From Stenotrophomonas sp. WZN-1 (lineage in GTDB: Bacteria > Pseudomonadota > Gammaproteobacteria > Xanthomonadales > Xanthomonadaceae): DNA of 64,000 bases. The notes under the pieces are model-generated. The model saw only the letters and a list, made by a program, of their open reading frames with translations. It made no database searches and was not told where the DNA came from. Of the stretch, positions 9,531 to 20,086 are shown in pieces. Where the stretch lies: NCBI RefSeq assembly GCF_002192255.1, contig NZ_CP021768.1, forward strand, positions 3,118,001-3,182,000. Reading direction: 5' to 3'. Position numbers and translations under genes: made by a program. The stretch's first letter is position 1. Each line of letters opens with the position of its first letter.

Positions 9531-10626
9531 CGACCTGCCCGGGAATGCGCGGGGTGATCGTGCCGACATCGCCGCACTGCGCGCGGTGGCGCAGCGCCTG
9601 GTCCATCAGCACCATCGCCACCATCGCCTCGGCGATCGGGGTGGCACGGATGCCGACGCAGGGGTCGTGGCGACCTGTGGTGACCACTTCCACCACGTTG
9701 CCGGCGGTATCCAGCGACGGCCCCGGCAGGCGCAGGCTGGAGGTCGGCTTCAGGGCGATCGAGGCGACCACCGGCTGGCCGGTGGAAATGCCACCGAGGA
9801 TGCCACCGGCGTGGTTGCTGGCGAAGCCCTGCGGGGTCAGCAGGTCGCGGTGTTCGGTGCCCTTCTGCGCGGCGCTGGCGAAACCGTCGCCGATCTCCAC
9901 GCCCTTCACCGCGTTGATGCTCATCAGCGCGGCAGCGAGTTCGCCATCAAGCTTGCCGTAGATCGGCTCGCCCCAGCCCGGCGGCACGTTGTCGGCGACC
10001 ACGTCCACGCGCGCACCGACCGAATCTCCGGACTTGCGCAGCGCATCCATGTACGCCTCCAGCTCGGGCACCTGTGCGGCGTGCGGCCAGAAGAACGGGT
10101 TGTCTTCCACCGCCGACCAGTCGAAACCGGCGGGGGTGATGTCGCCCAGCTGCGACAGATAGCCACGCACGGTGACGCCGAAGCGCTCGGCCAGCCACTT
10201 CTTGGCGACCACGCCGGCGGCCACGCGCATGGTGGTCTCGCGCGCCGAGGAACGACCACCACCGCGCGGGTCGCGGATGCCGTACTTGTGCCAGTAGCTG
10301 TAGTCGGCATGGCCCGGGCGGAACTGCTGGCCGATGTTGGCGTAGTCCTTGCTGCGCTGGTCGGTGTTGCGGATGAGCAGCGCGATCGGGGTGCCGGTGG
10401 TCAGGCCCTCGTACACGCCGGACAGGATCTCGACCTCATCGGCCTCGCGTCGGGCCGAGGTGTGCCGGCTCTTGCCGGTGGCGCGGCGCTGCAGGTCGTG
10501 GGCGAATTCGGCCGCGTCCAGCGCCAGCCCCGGCGGGCAGCCATCGATCACGCAGCCGATGGCCGGCCCGTGCGACTCGCCGAACGTGGTGACGGTGAAC
10601 AGCTTGCCGAACGAATTGGAGCTCAC
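9523..10626 (-). CDS. aroC: Chorismate synthase
   Basis: AroC converts EPSP to chorismate, the last shikimate step, using reduced FMN. The 367-residue product carries all three family signatures: [18 protein letters not shown] near the N-terminus, [16 protein letters not shown] in the middle, and [18 protein letters not shown] toward the C-terminus. The start is a GTG at 10626 overlapping the prmB stop (GTGA); the Ser-Asn-Ser-Phe-Gly-Lys N-terminus then matches the family. The upstream in-frame extension would run into prmB and is rejected. Confidence 0.98.
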   Translation of the reverse strand: MSSNSFGKLFTVTTFGESHGPAIGCVIDGCPPGLALDAAEFAHDLQRRATGKSRHTSARREADEVEILSGVYEGLTTGTPIALLIRNTDQRSKDYANIGQQFRPGHADYSYWHKYGIRDPRGGGRSSARETTMRVAAGVVAKKWLAERFGVTVRGYLSQLGDITPAGFDWSAVEDNPFFWPHAAQVPELEAYMDALRKSGDSVGARVDVVADNVPPGWGEPIYGKLDGELAAALMSINAVKGVEIGDGFASAAQKGTEHRDLLTPQGFASNHAGGILGGISTGQPVVASIALKPTSSLRLPGPSLDTAGNVVEVVTTGRHDPCVGIRATPIAEAMVAMVLMDQALRHRAQCGDVGTITPRIPGQVDG

Positions 10627-11552
10627 GGGCGCTGCGCCGCCAGTTCGGTGATGCGTGCGCTGTGGGCAATCAGCTCGCGGCATTCAACCGCGAAGATGCC
10701 CATCTGGCCGACCTTGAATTCGATCCAGGCGAAATCGACTTCCGGCAGCAGCTTGACCAGATGCTGTTCGGACTCGCCCACTTCACAGATCAGCAGGCCG
10801 TCTTCGCTCAGGTGCAGCGGCGCATCACGCAGGATCTTCAGCACCAGGTCCAGGCCATCGTCACCGGCACGCAGGCCCATTTCCGGCTCGTAGGAGTATT
10901 CCTTCGGGAGCGCATCGGTCTCGTCGTTGGTGACGTACGGCGGATTGGTGACGATCAGGTCGTAATGGCGGCCGGTCAGGCCGTTGAACAGGTCCGACTT
11001 GAGCAGCGTGACGTTGTGCGCCTGCAGGCGCTCCTTGTTTTCCTCGGCCAGCGACAGCGCGTCGTCACTCAGGTCGACACCGTCCACTTCCCAGTTCGGG
11101 TAGTAGTGGCCCATGGCGATGGCGATGCAGCCCGAACCGGTGCACAGGTCCAGCGCACGGCTGACATCGCGGCCGGCCAGCCACGGCTCGAAGCCGCATT
11201 CGATCAGTTCGGCGATCGGCGAGCGCGGCACCAGGGCGCGCTTGTCGCTCTTGAAGCTCAGGCCGGCGAACCAGGCTTCACCGGTCAGGTAGGCGGCCGG
11301 GATGCGTTCGTCGATGCGGCGCTGGAACAGCTCCAGCACGCGCAGCTTCTCGGCTTGCAGCAGGCGCGCCTGGCCGTAGGCCGGGCCGAGGTCGTGCGGC
11401 AGGTGCAGGCTGTGCAGCACCAGCTGGGTGGCCTCGTCCAGCGCGTTGTCGTAGCTGTGCCCGAAGGTCAGCCCGGCTTCGTTGAAACGGCTGGTGCCGT
11501 AGCGGATCAGATCGATGATCGTGTGGAGTTCGGCGGCCGTTTCAGCGGTCAT
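10623..11552 (-). CDS. prmB: 50S ribosomal protein L3 N5-glutamine methyltransferase
   Basis: A SAM-dependent methyltransferase that modifies a glutamine of ribosomal protein L3. The 309-residue product has the HemK/PrmB N-terminal helical domain (about 1-95), a SAM-binding glycine motif [15 protein letters not shown] at about 140 and the substrate glutamine-binding NPPYV motif at about 210. [13 protein letters not shown] before the SAM motif is typical of PrmB rather than PrmC. Its stop overlaps the aroC GTG. The prmB-aroC coupling is common in proteobacteria. Confidence 0.96.
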   Translation of the reverse strand: MTAETAAELHTIIDLIRYGTSRFNEAGLTFGHSYDNALDEATQLVLHSLHLPHDLGPAYGQARLLQAEKLRVLELFQRRIDERIPAAYLTGEAWFAGLSFKSDKRALVPRSPIAELIECGFEPWLAGRDVSRALDLCTGSGCIAIAMGHYYPNWEVDGVDLSDDALSLAEENKERLQAHNVTLLKSDLFNGLTGRHYDLIVTNPPYVTNDETDALPKEYSYEPEMGLRAGDDGLDLVLKILRDAPLHLSEDGLLICEVGESEQHLVKLLPEVDFAWIEFKVGQMGIFAVECRELIAHSARITELAAQRP

Positions 11553-11674
11553 GGCGGTACTGCGGGCAAAGTGGCCCCCGATTATAGGGGCTGGCGCCCG
11601 CGGCGGCATCCGTTGCGGCGGAAACGATCGGGCCGCAGCCGGTATGATGGAGCCCATTTCGCGCGGGAGCCCCC

Positions 11675-12325
11675 ATGTTCAATCGCAACGCCGGCATCAT
11701 CCTGCTGATCGCCCTGGCGGCGGGGCTCGGCCTGCTGGCCGCCCAGCAGGTGTTCGCGCCGAAGCCGCCGGCCAACGCCCCGGCCACCGAAGCGATCACC
11801 CTGTACCCGCAGCCGCGTGAACTGCCCGACTTCAACCTGGCCCAGTCCGATGGCACCCGCCTGATTCCGGGCGAACTGAAAGGCCACTGGACCCTGGTGT
11901 TCCTGGGCTTCACCTTCTGCCCCGACGTCTGCCCGACCACGCTGGCCGAGCTGGCCGGCGCGCAGAACCAGTGGGAGGCCCTGCCCGATGGCCTGCGCCC
12001 GCGCGTGCTGTTCATCTCGGTCGACCCGGATCGCGACAGCGCCACCCGCCTCGGCGAGTACGTGCACGGTTTCCACAAGGACACCTTGGCCGCCACTGCC
12101 GATATCCCTTCGCTGGAGCGCTTCGCCACCTCGCTGGGCTTCGTGTTCCAGAAAGTGCCGGGCAAGCATTTCGACGAGAACCCCGAGGATTACACCGTCG
12201 AGCATTCGGCCAGCCTGGCCGTGCTCGACCCGCAGGGCCGTCTTGCCGGCCTGGTGCGCCCCCCGTTCAACGCGCCGGCGATTGCCCGCGACCTGCAGAA
12301 GCTGACCGAGAAAACCGCCCCATGA
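11675..12325 (+). CDS. SCO1/SenC family copper chaperone
   Basis: A 216-residue thioredoxin-fold protein, anchored or exported by an N-terminal hydrophobic helix (residues 7-24). The copper-binding motif CPDVCPTT is at about residue 87 and the third ligand His is in [16 protein letters not shown] proteins deliver copper to the CuA site of cytochrome oxidase or act as thiol redox proteins. The stop overlaps the psd ATG (ATGA), which suggests co-translation although the functions are not obviously linked. It runs opposite to prmB, with about 120 bp between their starts. Confidence 0.94.
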   Translation: MFNRNAGIILLIALAAGLGLLAAQQVFAPKPPANAPATEAITLYPQPRELPDFNLAQSDGTRLIPGELKGHWTLVFLGFTFCPDVCPTTLAELAGAQNQWEALPDGLRPRVLFISVDPDRDSATRLGEYVHGFHKDTLAATADIPSLERFATSLGFVFQKVPGKHFDENPEDYTVEHSASLAVLDPQGRLAGLVRPPFNAPAIARDLQKLTEKTAP

Positions 12326-13164
12326 GCCTCACCACCGCCCTGACGTACGCCCTGCCCCACCGCCTGCTGTCCTCGATGGCGCGTTCGCTGGCGTACTCGG
12401 ACGATCCGCGCGTGTCGCGCTGGCTGATCGACACGGTCACCCGCAAGTTCAACGTCAACCTGGACGAAGCGGCCAACCCGGACCCGCGCAGCTATGCGAC
12501 CTTCAACCAGTTCTTCACCCGTGCACTGAAGCCGGGCGCGCGCGTGGCCGATGCCGATCCGCACAGCCTGGTGATGCCGGCCGACGGCCGCATCAGCCAG
12601 CTCGGCAGGATCGAGGCCGGCCGCATCTTCCAGGCCAAGGGCCAGTCGTTCACCGCCGCCGAGCTGCTGGGCAGCGACGAGGATGCCAAGCCGTACAACG
12701 ATGGCCTGTACGCCACCGTGTACCTGTCCCCGCGCGATTACCACCGCGTGCACATGCCGTGGACCGGCACCCTGCGCGAGACCGTGCACGTGCCGGGGCG
12801 CCTGTTCAGCGTCGGCCCGGCCGCCGTCAACGGCGTAGCGCGCCTGTTCGCGCGCAACGAGCGCCTGGTCTGCCACTTCGACACCAGCTTCGGCCCGATG
12901 GTCAGTGTGATGGTCGGTGCACTGCTGGTGTCCGGCGTGGAAACCGTGTGGAGCGGCGAGGAGATCCCGGCCTACGGTGATCGCATCACCCGCAAGGACT
13001 ACCGCGGCCAGGGCATCAAACTGGAGCGCTTTGCCGAGATGGCGCGTTTCAACTACGGCTCGACCGTGATCGTGCTGCTGCCGCCGGGCGTGGCCGAATT
13101 CGCCCCGCAGCTGGGCGCCGAAAGCCCGGTGCAGCTGGGCCAGGCGCTGGCGAAGCTACGCTGA
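12322..13164 (+). CDS. psd: Phosphatidylserine decarboxylase proenzyme
   Basis: A 280-residue membrane-associated pyruvoyl enzyme that makes phosphatidylethanolamine. Conserved features are [38 protein letters not shown] with the catalytic His, and the C-terminal Gly-Ser-Thr in [12 protein letters not shown], where self-cleavage creates the alpha chain and the pyruvoyl group. The residue before the Gly is Tyr here, whereas Leu (LGST) is usual in E. coli-type enzymes; the Ser itself is intact. The ATG at 12322 overlaps the SCO gene stop. Confidence 0.97.
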   Translation: MSLTTALTYALPHRLLSSMARSLAYSDDPRVSRWLIDTVTRKFNVNLDEAANPDPRSYATFNQFFTRALKPGARVADADPHSLVMPADGRISQLGRIEAGRIFQAKGQSFTAAELLGSDEDAKPYNDGLYATVYLSPRDYHRVHMPWTGTLRETVHVPGRLFSVGPAAVNGVARLFARNERLVCHFDTSFGPMVSVMVGALLVSGVETVWSGEEIPAYGDRITRKDYRGQGIKLERFAEMARFNYGSTVIVLLPPGVAEFAPQLGAESPVQLGQALAKLR

Positions 13165-13171
13165 GACTTCG

Positions 13172-13244
13172 GTAGTGCCGGCCGCTGGCCGGCATCTCCG
13201 TTGATCCAACGCGTCGAGCACTGCCGGCCAGCGGCCGGCACTAC
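13172..13244. repeat. GTAG-type REP dimer (SMAG-like)
   Basis: Two inverted palindromic units, GTAGTGCCGGCCGCTGGCCG and its mirror ending CTAC, face each other 8 bp after the psd stop and 12 bp before the end of the convergent RraB-type gene. Terminal GTAG/CTAC tetranucleotides with a GC-rich stem are the defining features of SMAG REP elements in Stenotrophomonas maltophilia. The long combined hairpin may stabilise or terminate both convergent transcripts. Confidence 0.88.
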
Positions 13245-13255
13245 CGGTACGCGCG

Positions 13256-13603
13256 TTACTGCAGGACCGGGGCGGGGCCGACGTCCATGCCGTCGTAGTC
13301 TTCCACGCCCTTCTCCGCGGCCAGCGCCGCCAATTCCTGGTTGCGGCGGTCCAGCGAGGCTTCGTCGTGGATCTCCACGCGCTCCACGTGCAGTACGTGG
13401 AACGGCGCGTCGCCCTCTTCCGGCTCCTGCTCGAACAGCTCCACGAAAACATAGCCCTGCGCCTGCAGGTGATCGGCCAGTGCCTGCAGCGGCCCGGCGC
13501 TGGAGTGCACGAAGAAGTAACCCCACAGCAACGGGCCATTGATGTCCCAGTCGGTGTTTTCGCGGAGGTTGGCGAACAGGTTGCGGGTGGCTTCGAGGTC
13601 CAT
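13256..13603 (-). CDS. RraB-type ribonuclease E inhibitor family protein
   Basis: A small acidic protein of 115 residues. The pattern DWDINGPLLWGYFFVHSS, LADHLQAQGYVFVELFEQE, FHVLHVERVEIHDEASLDRRNQEL and DYDGMDVGP fits the RraB (regulator of RNase E activity B) family, whose E. coli member binds the degradosome scaffold and dampens RNase E. The ATG at 13603 was chosen because the upstream in-frame sequence overlaps the convergent reading of other genes and lacks family similarity. It lies just downstream of the lytic transglycosylase gene on the same strand. Confidence 0.8.
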   Translation of the reverse strand: MDLEATRNLFANLRENTDWDINGPLLWGYFFVHSSAGPLQALADHLQAQGYVFVELFEQEPEEGDAPFHVLHVERVEIHDEASLDRRNQELAALAAEKGVEDYDGMDVGPAPVLQ

Positions 13604-13626
13604 GCGGATTCCAGAGGTCGAGGAGA

Positions 13627-15237
13627 TTACTTGTCGCAGCCCTGCAGCTTCAGCGTCTGGCCGTGGCGCAGGCTGTAGGCCGGGGCCTTCAGGCCATTGG
13701 CACGGGCCAGGGTCGGCACGTCGCACTGGAACTTCGCCGCGATGGCGCCCAGGGTCTCGCCCTTGCCCACCTTGTGGCTGCGCACCGGCTTCGGCCGCGC
13801 GGCCGGCGCCGGGCGGGGCGTCGCCACCGCCGCCACCGGTGTGGTCGGCACGTTGGTGGATGCAGCGGCGTCTGCCACCGGTACCACGCCGCCGACGGCC
13901 ACGCTGCCGGTGTAGCTGGCAGCGGTCGGCCGCTTGATCGCCGCGTTCAGATCGGCGGTGATCAAGGTGCGGGCCAGGTCGGCACGCGGGCCACTGACAC
14001 AGTTGCGCTGGTACAGGCCGGCGATGCGGGTGGTGGCGTTGATCAGCGTGCCGGCCGGAATCCAGCCATCGGCTTCATAGCGTGGGTTGAGGTTGCGCAG
14101 CGCGCGCATGTAGCCATCACGGGTACCGTGGCTACCCAGGCAGATGGTCAGTTCGTAGATGGTGGTGGACTTGGCCAGGCGCAGCGTGGCCGGCTGCGCG
14201 CTGATCTTCGGGAACTCCACGCCGTACTGCTGCGGGTGCAGGAAGATCCAGGCCGCGGCGATCACCATCGGCACGTAATCCTTGGTTTCACCGGGGAACT
14301 GGTTGTAAACGCTGTCGGTCCAGAAGCTCTGGCCACCGCTCTGCTTGAACACGCGTGCGGCACGGCCTTCACCACCGTTGTAGGCGGCCACCGACATTTC
14401 CACGTTGTTGTTCAGTTCGCGCAGCCGCTCGTTGAGGTAGCTGGCGCTGGCCTCGGCCGCGCTGCGCGCGTCGAAGCGGGTATCGAAGCCGGTGCCGTCC
14501 GGCCCGAGGCCGAAGCGGCGGCCGGTGGCCGGCATGAACTGCATCAGGCCGGCGGCGCCGGCGCGCGAGGACGCATGCACGCGACCGTTGGATTCCTTGG
14601 CCATGATGCCGAACAGCAATGCTTCGGGCAGGCCACGCTTCTCCCACTCCGGCCACATCACCGCACGCAGGTTCTGGTAGTTTTCGTAACTGGTCAGCAG
14701 CGCCGGGCGCATGTCGGTCAGCCAGCGGCGGATGCCGGCCTGCACCGCCGGGTTGTATTCGACCATGCTGTCGAAGGCGTGCCGCTTGTCGTTCAGCAGT
14801 GCAGCAGCGCGCGCGGCTTCGGGTACGTCCGCGGTCAGCGGGCCGATGTGGTCGGGGTCGGCTTCCAGGCGGTCACCGCCCTCGTCGGCCACGTCATCGC
14901 TGGCGGCGGCATCCGCGTCATGCTTGAGCAGGCGCTTGTAGCTGGCCAGCAGGGTGCCCATCTGGCAGCCCTTCTGCTTCACGCAGTCGTTGAGGACATC
15001 TTCCATGTCCTCCAGCGCCGCGTCGGCCTCGTTGCTGCCCTTGGGGTCGGCGTTGGCGACCAGCAGCAGGGCGTCGCTGTAGCGCTTTTCGGCGGCGGTC
15101 ATGCGCTGCTGCAGCGCATCCACCTTCACCTTGTCCCGGGCCGAAACCCGCTGCGCATGGGCGTCGGGCGCCAGGGAAACCAGGCCGGCCAGGGCCAGCA
15201 GCGGCCAACCACGGGAAATCAGGACAGGAACGGGCAT
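13627..15237 (-). CDS. Membrane-bound lytic transglycosylase with LysM domain (MltD-like)
   Basis: A 536-residue exported murein hydrolase. A signal peptide covers residues 1-28 (ending AHA). A helical Asp/Ala-rich region of about 190 residues precedes the SLT domain, where the catalytic Glu is in FGIMAKESNGRV, followed by AGAAGLMQFMPATGRRFGL and MSVAAYNGGEGRA. A DUF3393-like middle region with VPMVIAAAWIFLHP follows. An Ala/Pro-rich linker leads to one C-terminal LysM (VGKGETLGAIAAKF to LRHGQTLKL) for peptidoglycan binding. MltD of E. coli has two or more LysM repeats, so this single-LysM form is shorter at the end. Confidence 0.93.
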   Translation of the reverse strand: MPVPVLISRGWPLLALAGLVSLAPDAHAQRVSARDKVKVDALQQRMTAAEKRYSDALLLVANADPKGSNEADAALEDMEDVLNDCVKQKGCQMGTLLASYKRLLKHDADAAASDDVADEGGDRLEADPDHIGPLTADVPEAARAAALLNDKRHAFDSMVEYNPAVQAGIRRWLTDMRPALLTSYENYQNLRAVMWPEWEKRGLPEALLFGIMAKESNGRVHASSRAGAAGLMQFMPATGRRFGLGPDGTGFDTRFDARSAAEASASYLNERLRELNNNVEMSVAAYNGGEGRAARVFKQSGGQSFWTDSVYNQFPGETKDYVPMVIAAAWIFLHPQQYGVEFPKISAQPATLRLAKSTTIYELTICLGSHGTRDGYMRALRNLNPRYEADGWIPAGTLINATTRIAGLYQRNCVSGPRADLARTLITADLNAAIKRPTAASYTGSVAVGGVVPVADAAASTNVPTTPVAAVATPRPAPAARPKPVRSHKVGKGETLGAIAAKFQCDVPTLARANGLKAPAYSLRHGQTLKLQGCDK

Positions 15238-15359
15238 TGATGGCACTGTGTGCAAAACAGGCAGGCAGAGTAGCGGCGCCGCCAAGGTCCGGGCAAGCCG
15301 ACCTTCGGACCGTCACTGCCGGCGGTTAACATTGGGCTATTCATCACAAGGGCTGGACC

Positions 15360-16865
15360 ATGGATCCGATTCTGCTCGGCAAAGGCATTACCGACGATAT
15401 TGCCGTCACCCTGCTGCCGAAACTCGGCAACCGCCACGGCCTGGTAGCCGGCGCCACCGGTACCGGCAAGACCGTGACCCTGATGACGCTGGCCGAGGGC
15501 TTCTCGCGACTGGGCGTGCCGGTGTTCCTGGCCGATGTGAAGGGCGATGTCTCCGGCCTGGCCGTGCCCGGCAACGGCGCCGAGAACCTGCTCCAGCGCG
15601 CCGCCGAGATCGGCGTGGCCGACTATGCGCCGGCCGCCAGCCCGACCCTCTTCTGGGACCTGTACGGCAAGCTGGGCCACCCGGTGCGCACCACCGTCAG
15701 CGAGATGGGCCCGACCCTGCTGGCGCGCATCCTCGAGTTGAACGACACCCAGTCCGGCGTGCTCGACATCGTGTTCAAGCTGGCCGACGACCGCGGACTG
15801 CTGCTGCTGGACATGGACGACCTGCGCGCCCTGCTTGGCCTGGTCGCCGAGGAGCGCAAGGACATCTCCACCGAGTACGGCCTGGTCAGTGCGCAGTCGA
15901 TCGCCGCGATCCAGCGTTCGGTGCTGCGCCTGGCGCAGGACGGTGGCGAGAACTTCTTCGGCGAACCGGCGCTCGAGCTGGCCGACATCATGCGGGTCAA
16001 CCACGATGGCCGCGGCATGATCGGCATCCTCGCCGCCGACCAGCTGGTGCTCAAGCCCAAGCTGTATTCCACCTTCCTGCTGTGGCTGCTGTCGGAGCTG
16101 TTCGAGCAGCTGCCGGAGGTGGGCGACCTGGACAAGCCGAAGCTGGTCTTCATCTTCGACGAGGCGCACCTGCTGTTCGACGATGCGCCGCCATCGCTGG
16201 TGCAGCGCATCGAGCAGGTGGTGCGCCTGATCCGCTCCAAGGGCGTGGGCGTGTATTTCTGCTCGCAGTTCCCCGACGACGTGCCGGGCAACATCCTCGG
16301 CCAGCTCGGCAACCGCGTGCAGCATGCGCTGCGTGCGTTCACCCCGCGCGACCAGAAGGCGGTGAAGACCGCGGCCGAGACATTCGTGCCGAACCCGAAG
16401 CTGGACGTGGCCAAGGTGCTGAGCCAGCTCGGTACCGGCGAGGCCCTGGTCTCCACGCTGCAGGACAAGGGCGTACCAATGCCGGTGCAGCAGACGATGA
16501 TCGCGCCGCCGCGCTGCCGGATGGGGCCGATCACCGAGGCCGAGCGCGCCCAGGTGCGTGCCGGCAGCCCGGTCGGCAGCCGCTACGATACCGCGATCAA
16601 CCGTGAATCGGCCGCCGAACTGCTGGCCCAGCGCGCGCAGAAGACGGTCGAGCAGGCGCAGGCGCCGGCCGCGCGCAGCCGCGAGCAGGACGAAGCACAG
16701 GAAGGCGGTTTCGGCCAGGCGATCAAGGATGCGATCTTCGGCACCAAGCGCCGCCAGGGCATGATCGAGACCATGGCCAAGCAGACCACGCGCACCGTCG
16801 GCACCAAGCTGGGCAACCAGATCGTGCGCGGCATCCTCGGCGGCATCTTCGGCGGCAAGCGCTAG
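15360..16865 (+). CDS. DUF853 / HerA-like ATPase (YjgR family)
   Basis: A 501-residue P-loop ATPase of the HerA/FtsK superfamily. The N-terminus has the Walker A motif [12 protein letters not shown] at about residue 31, followed by [14 protein letters not shown]. The Walker B acidic pair is in [12 protein letters not shown], with sensor-like [11 protein letters not shown] and [12 protein letters not shown] further on. The C-terminal 80 residues are basic, Ala-rich and end in [11 protein letters not shown]. The cellular substrate of YjgR/DUF853 proteins is not established. It stands alone, 94 bp upstream of greB, with a strong palindrome between them. Confidence 0.9.
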   Translation: MDPILLGKGITDDIAVTLLPKLGNRHGLVAGATGTGKTVTLMTLAEGFSRLGVPVFLADVKGDVSGLAVPGNGAENLLQRAAEIGVADYAPAASPTLFWDLYGKLGHPVRTTVSEMGPTLLARILELNDTQSGVLDIVFKLADDRGLLLLDMDDLRALLGLVAEERKDISTEYGLVSAQSIAAIQRSVLRLAQDGGENFFGEPALELADIMRVNHDGRGMIGILAADQLVLKPKLYSTFLLWLLSELFEQLPEVGDLDKPKLVFIFDEAHLLFDDAPPSLVQRIEQVVRLIRSKGVGVYFCSQFPDDVPGNILGQLGNRVQHALRAFTPRDQKAVKTAAETFVPNPKLDVAKVLSQLGTGEALVSTLQDKGVPMPVQQTMIAPPRCRMGPITEAERAQVRAGSPVGSRYDTAINRESAAELLAQRAQKTVEQAQAPAARSREQDEAQEGGFGQAIKDAIFGTKRRQGMIETMAKQTTRTVGTKLGNQIVRGILGGIFGGKR

Positions 16866-16876
16866 CTGCCGCTGCT

Positions 16877-16915
16877 GGGGTCGGATCCCTTTCCGCTGGA
16901 AAGGGATCCGACCCC
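16877..16915. repeat. 18-bp perfect inverted repeat between the DUF853 gene and greB
   Basis: Arms GGGGTCGGATCCCTTTCC and its exact complement flank a three-base loop, starting 12 bp after the DUF853 stop. I recall closely similar GGGGTC-palindromes as a frequent dispersed element in Stenotrophomonas genomes, but could not check this. No T-run follows on either strand, so it is a repeat rather than a standard terminator. Confidence 0.75.
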
Positions 16916-16954
16916 ACTCCCCCATCGCTCCCCCTCGAAAACAAGTCGTATTGC

Positions 16955-17461
16955 ATGTCGCGTTGGCGTCCCCCCGCAGAAAAAAGCACGGCCCTGATCA
17001 CCGCCTCCGGGCATGCCCGACTGAAGGCCGAACTGGATGAGCTGTGGCGTGTGCGCCGCCCGGAAGTGGTGAAGGCGCTGGCCGCCGCTGCTGCGGAAGG
17101 TGACCGCTCCGAGAACGCCGAGTACACCTATCGCAAGAAGCAGCTGGGCGAGATCGACCGCCGCGTGCGCTACCTGACCAAGCGGCTGGAATCGCTGCGC
17201 GTGGTCGATACCACGCCAACCGATCCACTGGCCGTGTTCTTCGGCGCATGGGTGGAACTGGAGAACGCGGACAGCGGTGAGATCAGCCGCTATCGCATTG
17301 TCGGGCCGGATGAGACCGATGCTGGGCTGGGCTGGATCAGCATCGATTCCCCCCTGGCGCGTGCGCTCCTGAAGAAGCGGCTGGACGACGAGTTCTCGGT
17401 GGAGCTGCCCGGCGGGCAATTCACCTTTGCGGTGATCGGGGTGGAGTACGCGCCTGTGTAG
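16955..17461 (+). CDS. greB: Transcription elongation factor GreB
   Basis: GreB enters the RNA polymerase secondary channel and stimulates cleavage of backtracked RNA. The 168-residue product has an N-terminal coiled-coil hairpin (residues about 12-85) with the acidic tip motif [22 protein letters not shown], then a FKBP-like C-terminal domain with [32 protein letters not shown] and the closing VIGVEYA. The length and the basic N-terminus favour GreB over GreA. Its TAG stop is part of the GTAG palindrome at 17458-17483. Confidence 0.96.
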   Translation: MSRWRPPAEKSTALITASGHARLKAELDELWRVRRPEVVKALAAAAAEGDRSENAEYTYRKKQLGEIDRRVRYLTKRLESLRVVDTTPTDPLAVFFGAWVELENADSGEISRYRIVGPDETDAGLGWISIDSPLARALLKKRLDDEFSVELPGGQFTFAVIGVEYAPV

Positions 17462-17483
17462 CGTCGATCATGGCTCGACGCTA
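17458..17483. repeat. GTAG palindrome carrying the stop codons of both convergent genes
   Basis: Nine-base arms TAGCGTCGA and TCGACGCTA flank a seven-base loop. The left TAG is the greB stop on the plus strand, and the right CTA is the TAG stop of the DUF3025 gene on the minus strand. The single hairpin therefore closes both reading frames. It has the GTAG tip of the REP elements elsewhere in the window, but a different stem. Confidence 0.8.
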
Positions 17484-18314
17484 AGGAAGCAACAACGGCG
17501 GCGGGTACTGTCGGCCGGCACGCAGCGGGCGGAAATAATCGGCATTGCGATAGAAGGCGGCATCCTGCACGCCATGCCAGCCGGGAATACCGGCCAATGG
17601 AAGGGGCCGCAACTGCAGCGGATCGGTCACTGCCCTGCCCTCGGCAATGGCAGCGGTCACCGCGTCGACACAGGCGGCATCGACATCGCCCTGCACCACC
17701 ACGCACTTGCCGACCAGCAATCGCCCGGGTAGCAGCGCCTGCTCCATCAACGCATGCCCGAACACCACAGCGATGGCGATGTCACTGCTCTGCCAGCATG
17801 ACGGCTCGAACAATGCAGGCCAGTCATGCCGGTCCCACGCGCGCAGCAACGTGTCATCGCGCACTCGCACGATCACGCCGGTTTCGTCGAACTGGGTCAA
17901 GGCGGCCTGCGCGCGGTTGCGCTGGCCGGGTGGCATGGCCTCGATATGCCGGCATTGCTGCGCGTTCAGTGCACGCTTCAGCTGCGGATGGGAGGCCCAC
18001 ACCAGTGCGTTGAACAGGTCGTGCCAGTTGTCGGCACGGGTGGCGATGCGCCCCTGCGCGATACGCGCCTCGTAATGCAGGCCGTCGGCCAGCAGCGCGG
18101 CATCCTGTTCCACCAGCTGCCAACCCGGCAGGGACAGGCATGCGTCAAGTGCCGTGATGGGCGGCCAACGGGTGCCAACCAGCAGATCACGGAAATCCTG
18201 CAGCCCGGCAAACACCGGGTGCCCGAACACCTGTGGATTGACCGCCGCACGCGGCGGCGGCACGAAGCGGCGGACGCCGCTGCCGTCACCGGCGGCGGTC
18301 GTCGTTGCGGTCAC
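17481..18314 (-). CDS. DUF3025 domain-containing protein
   Basis: A 277-residue soluble protein of the DUF3025 family, function unknown. Recognisable stretches are [53 protein letters not shown], and the C-terminal [26 protein letters not shown]. The start is GTG at 18314, overlapping the rimO stop (GTGA), so translation is probably coupled to rimO. Its stop codon lies in a shared palindrome with greB. No catalytic motif that I can name is visible. Confidence 0.85.
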   Translation of the reverse strand: MTATTTAAGDGSGVRRFVPPPRAAVNPQVFGHPVFAGLQDFRDLLVGTRWPPITALDACLSLPGWQLVEQDAALLADGLHYEARIAQGRIATRADNWHDLFNALVWASHPQLKRALNAQQCRHIEAMPPGQRNRAQAALTQFDETGVIVRVRDDTLLRAWDRHDWPALFEPSCWQSSDIAIAVVFGHALMEQALLPGRLLVGKCVVVQGDVDAACVDAVTAAIAEGRAVTDPLQLRPLPLAGIPGWHGVQDAAFYRNADYFRPLRAGRQYPPPLLLP

Positions 18315-19672
18315 AGCATCTTGAGGTCGAATGCCGGACGGGTAGCGGCTGGCAGCGCGTCACCATACAGGTCGTGCTCGTCGCTCTCGGTGATCTCCAC
18401 GTCGACGAATTCGCCCACGCGCAGCGGAACCTGGTCGGCATTCTGGATGTGCACCAGGCCGTCGATCTCCGGGGCATCGGCCTTGGAGCGGGCCACGGCG
18501 ATATCGCCCTCGATGGCATCGACCAGGCACTGCTGCACGGTGCCGATCTTGGCCTCCAGGCGCGCGGCGGAGATCTGTGCCTGCTTCTCCATGAAGCGGG
18601 CCAGACGCTCCTGCTTCACTTCCTCCGGCACAGCATCGGGCAGATCGTTGGCGGTCGCCCCCTCAACCGGCGAATAGGCGAATGCGCCCACGCGATCCAG
18701 CTGCGCTTCGTCGAGGAACGACAGCAGTTCTTCGAACTCGGACTCGGTCTCGCCCGGGAAGCCGACGATGAAGGTCGAACGCACGGTGATGTCCGGCGCG
18801 ATACGGCGCCAGTTCTGCACGCGCTCAAGGGTCTTCTCGACCGCGCCGGGGCGCTTCATCAAACGCAGGATGCGCGGGCTCGCATGCTGGAAGGGGATGT
18901 CCAGGTACGGCAGGATGCGGTTCTCGGCCATCAGCGGCACCACTTCGTCCACGTGCGGATACGGGTAGACGTAGTGCATGCGCACCCACGCATCCAGCTC
19001 GGACAGTCCTTCGCACAGCGCCTTCAAACGGGTCTGGTAGGCCTTGTCGCGCCACATCTTCTCGGCGTACTTCACGTCCACGCCGTAGGCCGAGGTGTCC
19101 TGCGAAACCACCAGCAGTTCACGCACGCCACCACGCACCAAGCGCTCGGCTTCACGCAACACCTCGTCAACCGGGCGCGAGACCAGCTTGCCGCGCATCG
19201 ACGGAATGATGCAGAAGCTGCACTTGTGGTTGCAGCCTTCGGAAATCTTCAGGTAGGCGTAGTGGCGCGGGGTCAGCTTGATGCCGTAGTCGGGCACCAG
19301 GTCCACGAACGGATCGTGCTTGGGCGGCAGTGCTTCATGCACCGCTTCCATCACGCTCTGGTAATCCTGCGGGCCGGATACCGCCAGCACGTTGGGGTAC
19401 GCCTCGCGGATCTGCTCCGGGCGCTTGCCCAGGCAACCGGTGACGATCACCTTGCCGTTCTGGTTCATCGCCTCGCCAATGGCATCCAGCGACTCGGTCA
19501 CCGCCGAATCGATGAAGCCGCAGGTGTTGACCACCACCACGTCGGCCGAATCGTAGGACGGGACGATGTCGTAGCCTTCCGAGCGGAGCTGGGTGAGGAT
19601 GCGCTCGGAATCGACGAGGGCCTTCGGGCAGCCAAGGCTGACGAAGCCGACTTTGGGGTTCAGCTGGGACAT
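18311..19672 (-). CDS. rimO: Ribosomal protein S12 methylthiotransferase RimO
   Basis: A 453-residue radical SAM enzyme that adds a methylthio group to an aspartate of ribosomal protein S12. The N-terminal UPF0004 domain starts with [19 protein letters not shown] and contains [11 protein letters not shown] and TGCLGKR, supplying cluster cysteines. The radical SAM motif is [20 protein letters not shown] (CxxxCxxC). A C-terminal TRAM domain spans about 375-445. The length is typical. It is the last conserved housekeeping gene before the phage tail module, which lies upstream of it on the same strand. Confidence 0.98.
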   Translation of the reverse strand: MSQLNPKVGFVSLGCPKALVDSERILTQLRSEGYDIVPSYDSADVVVVNTCGFIDSAVTESLDAIGEAMNQNGKVIVTGCLGKRPEQIREAYPNVLAVSGPQDYQSVMEAVHEALPPKHDPFVDLVPDYGIKLTPRHYAYLKISEGCNHKCSFCIIPSMRGKLVSRPVDEVLREAERLVRGGVRELLVVSQDTSAYGVDVKYAEKMWRDKAYQTRLKALCEGLSELDAWVRMHYVYPYPHVDEVVPLMAENRILPYLDIPFQHASPRILRLMKRPGAVEKTLERVQNWRRIAPDITVRSTFIVGFPGETESEFEELLSFLDEAQLDRVGAFAYSPVEGATANDLPDAVPEEVKQERLARFMEKQAQISAARLEAKIGTVQQCLVDAIEGDIAVARSKADAPEIDGLVHIQNADQVPLRVGEFVDVEITESDEHDLYGDALPAATRPAFDLKML

Positions 19673-19859
19673 GGAATCGCGGGACTCTGGGGGCCTGGGC
19701 CCCTGCCGGCATGGCAGGGGTTCCTGGGGGCCGGGGCCTGAAAGGGCGCCAGTATACCGGGGTTCGGGCCAGCGCCCTGAATCGCCGCTCCCGCCCGCGG
19801 AGCCGGGCCGTGAAGGGTCAGTACCCGGTCACGTCCAGCACCACCGCAACCGACCGATC

Positions 19860-20075
19860 TCAGCCAGCGGCTGCTTCAATGGGCAGCGCTTCTTCGACCT
19901 CGATCGCCTCGAACCGGTACAACGCGCCAAACTTCAAGGCGTACGCATCCAGCGGCGATACCGGGATCACCATCTGCGGAAGAAGGTTGTCGCCCTCCGG
20001 CCGGAAATGCAGATTGACCACCCCCGACTGCTCCACTGCGCGGGTCAGCAGGACGAGACGTGCATTGAACTTCAT
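19860..20075 (-). CDS. Small protein distal to the phage tail genes, function unknown
   Basis: A 71-residue protein starting at the ATG at 20075, preceded by a strong GGAGAT ribosome-binding site. It contains VNLHFRPEGDNLLPQMVIPVSPLDAYALKFGALYRFEAIEVEEA, with no membrane segment or signal peptide. It is separated from gpJ by a terminator-like hairpin at 20087-20116, so it may be read by read-through or from its own promoter. I do not recognise the family; its place right after gpJ suggests a tail-tip accessory or a lysogenic extra gene. Confidence 0.7.
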   Translation of the reverse strand: MKFNARLVLLTRAVEQSGVVNLHFRPEGDNLLPQMVIPVSPLDAYALKFGALYRFEAIEVEEALPIEAAAG

Positions 20076-20086
20076 GTTGGATCTCC

